10,711 nucleotides of DNA from the NCBI GenBank assembly GCA_016932235.1, contig JAFGDF010000204.1, forward strand, positions 1 to 10,711, given 5' to 3'. This DNA comes from Deltaproteobacteria bacterium (lineage in GTDB: Bacteria > Desulfobacterota > DSM-4660 > Desulfatiglandales > HGW-15). Below the pieces are notes generated by a model. That model worked only from the letters and a program-made list of their open reading frames with translations. It made no database searches and was not told the origin of the DNA. Made by a program: the position numbers and the translations under genes. Below, piece after piece: positions 6,657 through 10,711 of the stretch. Positions within the stretch are counted from its first letter, which is position 1, and each line of letters begins with the position of its first letter.

Positions 6657-9275
6657 ATGGCAAAACTAAAAACCAAGGATAAAACAGTATTGAGAACGAT
6701 TGCACTTATAGGTTTTAGCGGAGGAGGAACACCGGGTATGGTGGATATCATGGATGGGAAAATCGTTCGCGTGCGCCCCTTCCGCTATGACTGGAAGTAT
6801 CAAAAAGAACAGGTTCGCACATGGAAGATCAAAAGAAACGGGAAGACTCTAGAAACAAGCTGGAAATCAGCTCCAGCACCCTTTTCTCTGGCCTATAAAA
6901 AAAGGACCTATTCGCCTAATAGAATCAAATATCCCCTTAAACGGGTAGATTGGGACCCCAATGGTGAAAGGAATACGCAGAATCGGGGTAAAAGCAAATT
7001 CAAGAGGATATCCTGGGACGAGGCTTCGACCCTCATAGCGAATGAGATCAAGCGTATTCTGAAGGAATACGGGCACAATGCAATACTCATGCAGGGAGAC
7101 GGCCACGGGGAATGCAAGACCATTAACACGCCACATGGTCACTCGGGCAACCTTCTTATGCGCCTGGGAGGTTTCACGTCCCAGATCCGGAATGCGGACA
7201 GCTGGGAAGGGTGGTACTACGGCACAAAGCATGTCTGGGGCCAGGGCTACACGGGTAACTATCCGGCCAAGAATTGTCTGAAGGATATATCAGAACATGC
7301 CGATATGGTTCTTTTCTGGGGATGTGATCCGGAGACGACTTCCTGGGGGTTTTCCGGCCAGACCGCGAGCCGGATAGCCTATTTTTGGAAAGATGCCGGT
7401 ATTAAAAGCATTTATATCTGCCCGGACCTTAACTATGGAGCGGCCGTGCATGCGGATAAGTGGATACCTGTATATCCAAACACGGACGCGGCGTTGCAGC
7501 TGGCTATTATATATATGTGGATCATAGAAGACACCTATAATAAGGACTATGTGGATACCCACGTAGTGGGATTCGATAAATTTAAGGCATATGTTCTGGG
7601 TGAGGAAGATGGGGTGCCTAAGACACCGGAATGGGCGTCACGAAAATGCGGGGTGCCGGAATGGACCATCAAGGCGTTCGCCAGGGAATTCGCCCGGCAG
7701 ACCACTTCAATCGCTCACCTGTTTGGTGGAGGTTATATCAGAAGCGCCTATTCCCACGAGCCGGCCAGGCTGGAGGCATGCCTGCTGGGGATGCAGGGAC
7801 TAGGGGGACCTGGAGTACATCAACTGCAAATGACCTGGAGCGGAATGCCCCGTACGGTCGGTACAAAAGGTGGCTTTATGATGGACCCCGAAGCAATGGA
7901 GCGCATTACCATCCCGGTCATATCAGGCCTTACCGCATGGCAGGAGCAGATTATTCCGAAGACCCTTATACATAGAGCAATCGGAGCGACTGAGCCTATA
8001 ACCTTTTATGGTAACACCGGCATTCAGGCACTTACCGTGGACCAGTTCACAAAATATACTTACCCCATCCCAAAAGATGAAGGGGGAACGGAGATACACA
8101 TGATGTGGTGCGACACCCCCTGCCGTACCACCTGCTGGAACGCGGGACATAAGACGGGAATGTCCTTTAGAAACCCCCAGATCGAGTGCATTGTCACCCA
8201 GCATCCCTGGATGGAGAATGATACACCCTTCTCAGACATCATACTGCCTGTCAATACATATATGGAGGTTGAAGACATCATAACCAATTTTATACAGGGG
8301 GTAGAGATCCCTAATCTGATGTATGCCGAGAAGGCCATTGAACCGATAGGAGAATCAAAGAGCGATTTTGAGGCGGTGGTTGAGGTTGCGAAACATTTTG
8401 GTCTCGAGGGGGAAGTAACCGAAGGGCTCAGTAACAATGAAGCGGTGAAAGCGATGTTTGAATATTGTGTTAAAGGGACGCCTGTCTCCCATGTAACGTG
8501 GGAAGAGTTTTTAGAAAAGCAGTATATACTCTACGATGTCGCGGAAGACTGGGAAGATGATCCTCCGGGATTCAGGCTGTTTTATGAAGATCCTGAAAAA
8601 CACCGTCTCGCCACTCCTTCAGGGAAGCTCGAATTTTATTCCGAAGCCCTGGCGAAGCATTTTCCGGATGATGATGAAAGGGGACCATATCCGAAATGGG
8701 TGGAAAAAAGCGAGACGCACGACCAGCGGCGAACGAGCGACAGGGCCAGAATGTTTCCTTTAGCCCTCATGTCGAATCACGGCAGATGGCGTGTACACGC
8801 GCAGTGCGATGATATCACTTGGACCAGAGAGGCACCCACATGCAAGGTTATGGGATTTGACGGTTATAAATACGAACCTCTATGGATTAACCCTGTGGAT
8901 GCAGAACAGAGGGGGATCAAGAGCGGTGATATTGTGAAGATATTTAATGAGATGGGAATAGTGCTGGGTGGCGCGTACGTAACAGAGAGAATCCGGTCGG
9001 GCGTGGTCTATATAGATCATGGCGCAAGAGCGGATTTCATCAAGGTAGGCCAGATTGACCGTGGAGGCGCAATTAATACTATTTCCCCTGATGTGATTAT
9101 TTCAAAAAATTGTCCCGGCATGGCGACCAGTGGATATCTGGTACAGGTGGAAAGGCTGAGCATGGAGGAGTATGAGCAATGGAAAAGAGAATATCCTGAA
9201 GCCTTCAACAGGGAATATGATCATGCATCAGGACTGCAGTTTAACGCGTGGATTGAAAAGGAGAGCGAGAAATGA
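6657..9275 (+). CDS. Molybdopterin oxidoreductase, transhydroxylase-like large subunit
   Basis: This 872-aa protein belongs to the DMSO-reductase superfamily, where molybdenum is held by two pyranopterin-guanine-dinucleotide cofactors. It resembles the large subunit (about 875 aa) of pyrogallol-phloroglucinol transhydroxylase and resorcinol hydroxylase. Shared features are the lack of an N-terminal Cys motif for an iron-sulfur cluster, DPNGERN at 100-106, RISWDEA at 117-123, NADSWEGW at 179-186 with Ser182 as likely Mo ligand after Asp181, PFSDIILP at 524-531 and a C-terminal cofactor-binding domain from about 700. There is no twin-arginine signal, so it is cytoplasmic. His150 may match the catalytic His of transhydroxylase. 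Several substrate-pocket residues known there appear different, so the substrate is uncertain. A Cys triplet (485, 489, 493) is unusual. The ATG at 6657 follows GAGG at 7 nt. An upstream ATG at 6606 in the same frame lacks support. The gene overlaps the small-subunit gene by 4 bp. Confidence 0.9.
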   Translation: MAKLKTKDKTVLRTIALIGFSGGGTPGMVDIMDGKIVRVRPFRYDWKYQKEQVRTWKIKRNGKTLETSWKSAPAPFSLAYKKRTYSPNRIKYPLKRVDWDPNGERNTQNRGKSKFKRISWDEASTLIANEIKRILKEYGHNAILMQGDGHGECKTINTPHGHSGNLLMRLGGFTSQIRNADSWEGWYYGTKHVWGQGYTGNYPAKNCLKDISEHADMVLFWGCDPETTSWGFSGQTASRIAYFWKDAGIKSIYICPDLNYGAAVHADKWIPVYPNTDAALQLAIIYMWIIEDTYNKDYVDTHVVGFDKFKAYVLGEEDGVPKTPEWASRKCGVPEWTIKAFAREFARQTTSIAHLFGGGYIRSAYSHEPARLEACLLGMQGLGGPGVHQLQMTWSGMPRTVGTKGGFMMDPEAMERITIPVISGLTAWQEQIIPKTLIHRAIGATEPITFYGNTGIQALTVDQFTKYTYPIPKDEGGTEIHMMWCDTPCRTTCWNAGHKTGMSFRNPQIECIVTQHPWMENDTPFSDIILPVNTYMEVEDIITNFIQGVEIPNLMYAEKAIEPIGESKSDFEAVVEVAKHFGLEGEVTEGLSNNEAVKAMFEYCVKGTPVSHVTWEEFLEKQYILYDVAEDWEDDPPGFRLFYEDPEKHRLATPSGKLEFYSEALAKHFPDDDERGPYPKWVEKSETHDQRRTSDRARMFPLALMSNHGRWRVHAQCDDITWTREAPTCKVMGFDGYKYEPLWINPVDAEQRGIKSGDIVKIFNEMGIVLGGAYVTERIRSGVVYIDHGARADFIKVGQIDRGGAINTISPDVIISKNCPGMATSGYLVQVERLSMEEYEQWKREYPEAFNREYDHASGLQFNAWIEKESEK

Positions 9276-10087
9276 AAGTATTTGTGATTGATCTTTCTGT
9301 TTGCAATGGCTGTTACTGCTGCCAGATAGCCTGTAAGGACGAACACGTAGGAAATGACTGGACTCCATACGCAAAACCCCAACCCGACACGGGCCAGTTC
9401 TGGATAGGGATTAAAGAACTTGTTCGGGGAACCGTACCAAAGGTGATGGTCACCTACATTCCGAAACTTTGCATGCATTGTGATGAAGCTGTTTGTATTG
9501 CGAGCTGCAAGGCGGAAGCTATTAAAAAAAGAGAGGACGGGCTCGTTGTCATCGATCCGGATAAATGCACCGGATGCCAGCTCTGCGTTGACACCTGCCC
9601 CCATGGCGCCATCTTTTTCAACGCCGATCTCAACATAGCTCAGAAATGCACAGGATGCACCCACCTCCTGGATAATGATGATGAATGGAGCGTGCCCCGC
9701 TGTGTTGACGCATGCCCGACCGAGGCTCTGAAATTCGGAGAGGAGTCGGAGATGAAAGATTTGATCAAAAAGGCGGGGTTTCTAAATCCGGAGGCCGGGA
9801 CTAAATCACGTGTTTACTACATGAATCTTCCCCGTAAATTTGTTGCCGGGACTATCTATGACCCGATTGAAAAAGAAGTAATTATCGGCGCGGACTGTAC
9901 ACTGACGGATAAGGAGAACGGTCAGAAAATCACGGTAAACACGGATAATTTTGGCGACTTCTGGTTTCGGGGACTAGAGGATAACCGGAAATTTTCTCTT
10001 GAGGTCAAAAAGGGGAAAAGGATTAAGCAGATTGATAATATAAGCACTGAACTGGATGTGAACCTGGGGGATATACCTCTGGAATAA
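9272..10087 (+). CDS. Transhydroxylase-like small subunit, four [4Fe-4S] clusters plus C-terminal beta domain
   Basis: This 271-aa electron-transfer partner of the preceding large subunit has four cysteine sets: C11/14/17/21, C67/70/75/79, C99/102/105/109 and C126/129/144/148. The sixteen ligands are enough for four cubane clusters. After residue about 188 comes a beta-rich domain (FVAGTIYDPIEKEVIIGA, then NTDNFGDFWFRGL) like the carboxypeptidase-regulatory or transthyretin-like fold at the end of the transhydroxylase beta subunit. That domain separates this protein from the shorter NrfC/DmsB-type ferredoxins. There is no signal peptide or membrane anchor. Its ATG overlaps the large-subunit stop (ATGA), with AAGGAG at 9258-9263 as ribosome site, so the two subunits are translationally coupled. 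From memory, the Pelobacter acidigallici enzyme keeps only three clusters. Confidence 0.92.
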   Translation: MKVFVIDLSVCNGCYCCQIACKDEHVGNDWTPYAKPQPDTGQFWIGIKELVRGTVPKVMVTYIPKLCMHCDEAVCIASCKAEAIKKREDGLVVIDPDKCTGCQLCVDTCPHGAIFFNADLNIAQKCTGCTHLLDNDDEWSVPRCVDACPTEALKFGEESEMKDLIKKAGFLNPEAGTKSRVYYMNLPRKFVAGTIYDPIEKEVIIGADCTLTDKENGQKITVNTDNFGDFWFRGLEDNRKFSLEVKKGKRIKQIDNISTELDVNLGDIPLE

Positions 10088-10113
10088 TACGGCCTTTTGC
10101 CTTAATTATCTGT

Positions 10114-10226
10114 TAAACATTCATGGCCCTCTGAGCCTCCACGATGCATGAAAATAGCGTCATGTGGTTTCAGGGCCGTGGCCTGTGGAGCCCTTTTTAC
10201 GGCGAAGGCCCGGGTAGCAGGATAAT
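10114..10226 (+). repeat. Mosaic dispersed repeat, copy D
   Basis: Two modules are fused. Bases 10114-10174 match the complement of 3357-3417 (53 of 61). Bases 10176-10201 match the complement of 2-27 (24 of 26) and run on into CGGCGAAGGCC and GCAGGATAAT-like sequence shared with 6266-6300. The modules are joined differently at each site, so the family appears to recombine or insert in pieces. Confidence 0.75.
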
Positions 10227-10411
10227 AGCGCTTTGTGCCATAACGGCTGCCCGGAAAATTTCGCAAGATTCAGCATATTCCAGATGGAGCGTGTCGAGGG
10301 ACTCGTTTCATCGCGTAATGATGATTTGGTTCTCCTTTAGGGAACGTACTCCGTCGCGTCCGCCTTCATCTGGGCGAACAGAGTGTGGCCCTCCATTAAA
10401 TCCCTCCCGAC

Positions 10412-10500
10412 CTCCCTTTACAAAAGAGGAGAAGTTGCAATCACTCCCGGTCCTCCTTTTATAAAGGGGGAAGCAATCGGTTCCCCTCTTTATTAAAGAG
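10412..10500. repeat. Three tandem palindromic hairpin repeats
   Basis: CTCCCTTT-ACA-AAAG-A-GGAG (10412-10431), a 9-bp stem with TAT loop (10451-10471) and CTCTTT-ATT-AAAGAG (10486-10500) are variants of one unit spaced about 35-40 bp apart. The first two units also share GCAATC and CTCCCG flanks. They resemble dispersed palindromic repeats known from intergenic DNA of anaerobic proteobacteria. They could also stop transcription between the two operons. Confidence 0.65.
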
Positions 10501-10517
10501 TATTTCTGGATATTTTC

Positions 10518-10526
10518 TGGTATGAT
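10518..10526 (+). promoter_or_regulatory. Possible extended -10 promoter for the second large-subunit gene
   Basis: TGGTATGAT fits an extended -10 (TGn followed by TATGAT, 5 of 6). There is no good -35, and a start near 10533 would leave a very short leader that overlaps the ribosome site AGGGAAGG. No TTCGG-N12-CCGAA dyad is seen here, unlike at P1 and P2. Confidence 0.3.
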
Positions 10527-10549
10527 ATTTAAAGGGAAGGTTCGTGTTA

Positions 10550-10711
10550 ATGGGCACTGAGAAAAAGAAGATAAACATCGGATCGGATAAGCAGGTCATC
10601 AGAGGCTCAAGTCTCATAGGACCATCAGATTCCGGCGTTCCTACCCTTGTGGACGTAAAGGACGGCAGGATCACGAGAATCAGGCCTCTTAATTATGAAA
10701 TGAATTACGAT
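10550..10711 (+). CDS. Second transhydroxylase-like molybdopterin oxidoreductase large subunit (N-terminal part only)
   Basis: The first 54 codons are present and the frame is open to the window edge. AAAGGGAAGG lies 9 nt before the ATG. Residues 16-54 align without gaps to residues 11-49 of the 872-aa large subunit, with 18 of 39 identical, including LIG, GxP, VD, DG, RIRP versus RVRP and the two Tyr. As in that protein, no Cys motif for an N-terminal iron-sulfur cluster is present. It is therefore a diverged paralogue and not a recent duplicate. Whether it has its own small subunit lies outside the window. Confidence 0.8.
   Translation, partial: MGTEKKKINIGSDKQVIRGSSLIGPSDSGVPTLVDVKDGRITRIRPLNYEMNYD

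Larger units (their letters stand above)
10088..10549. other. Non-coding, repeat-rich spacer between the two large-subunit genes
   Basis: The first part (10114-10226) is a mosaic of modules also found near 1-27, 3357-3417 and 6266-6300. The middle (10230-10400) shows nothing I recognise. The last part (10412-10500) holds three hairpins. One frame is open from 10144 to 10464, but it begins inside the repeat, lacks a ribosome site and has low-complexity composition, so I do not call a gene. Confidence 0.6.

Noticed and set aside
10144..10464. 106-codon open frame starting with an HENS-x-MW peptide
   Set aside because: It begins inside a dispersed repeat that gives the same peptide in another non-coding copy, has no ribosome site and ends in hairpin repeats.
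10412..10500. CRISPR array
   Set aside because: Only three degenerate palindromic units with very short, partly shared intervals and no cas genes.

Overview
This looks like about 10.7 kb from an anaerobic Gram-negative bacterium, most likely Desulfobacterota (former Deltaproteobacteria). The evidence for that is a two-subunit molybdenum enzyme of the pyrogallol-phloroglucinol transhydroxylase type, a moderate GC content, and intergenic regions full of dispersed repeats. The taxonomic placement is an inference.

Left part (1-3417): a housekeeping pair in convergent orientation. priA (primosomal replication helicase, + strand) faces a glyoxalase-II-like metallo-beta-lactamase hydrolase (- strand). 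The pair is bracketed by two inverted copies of a 67-bp repeat (21-87 and 3291-3357; 65 of 67 bases agree).

Middle part (3413-6035): a repeat-bearing spacer of about 500 bp, then a DUF4213/DUF364 protein (putative metal-chelation family), then a single-chain regulator made of two complete TetR units in tandem. A sigma70-type promoter and a perfect 22-bp dyad (TTCGG-N12-CCGAA) lie just upstream of a TTG start at 4836. I prefer this start to the upstream ATG at 4731.

Right part (6036-10711): a second promoter of nearly the same design (TTGACA-N17-TATCAT), followed by a second 22-bp TTCGG-N12-CCGAA dyad, lies after the regulator gene. It reads into a leader of about 500 nt filled by a composite inverted-repeat element. 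After that come the large (872 aa) and small (271 aa) subunits of the molybdopterin enzyme, overlapping by 4 bp. A further spacer with mosaic repeats and three tandem hairpins leads to the first 54 codons of a second, paralogous large subunit that runs off the window.

Working model (inference): the tandem TetR protein binds the same operator at its own promoter and at the enzyme promoter, and an unknown ligand, perhaps a phenolic substrate, releases it. The enzyme keeps the Asp-Ser molybdenum-ligand signature of transhydroxylase. Several residues I remember as lining the pyrogallol pocket appear replaced, and its small subunit has ligands for four iron-sulfur clusters, so the substrate and perhaps the reaction probably differ from the known enzyme.
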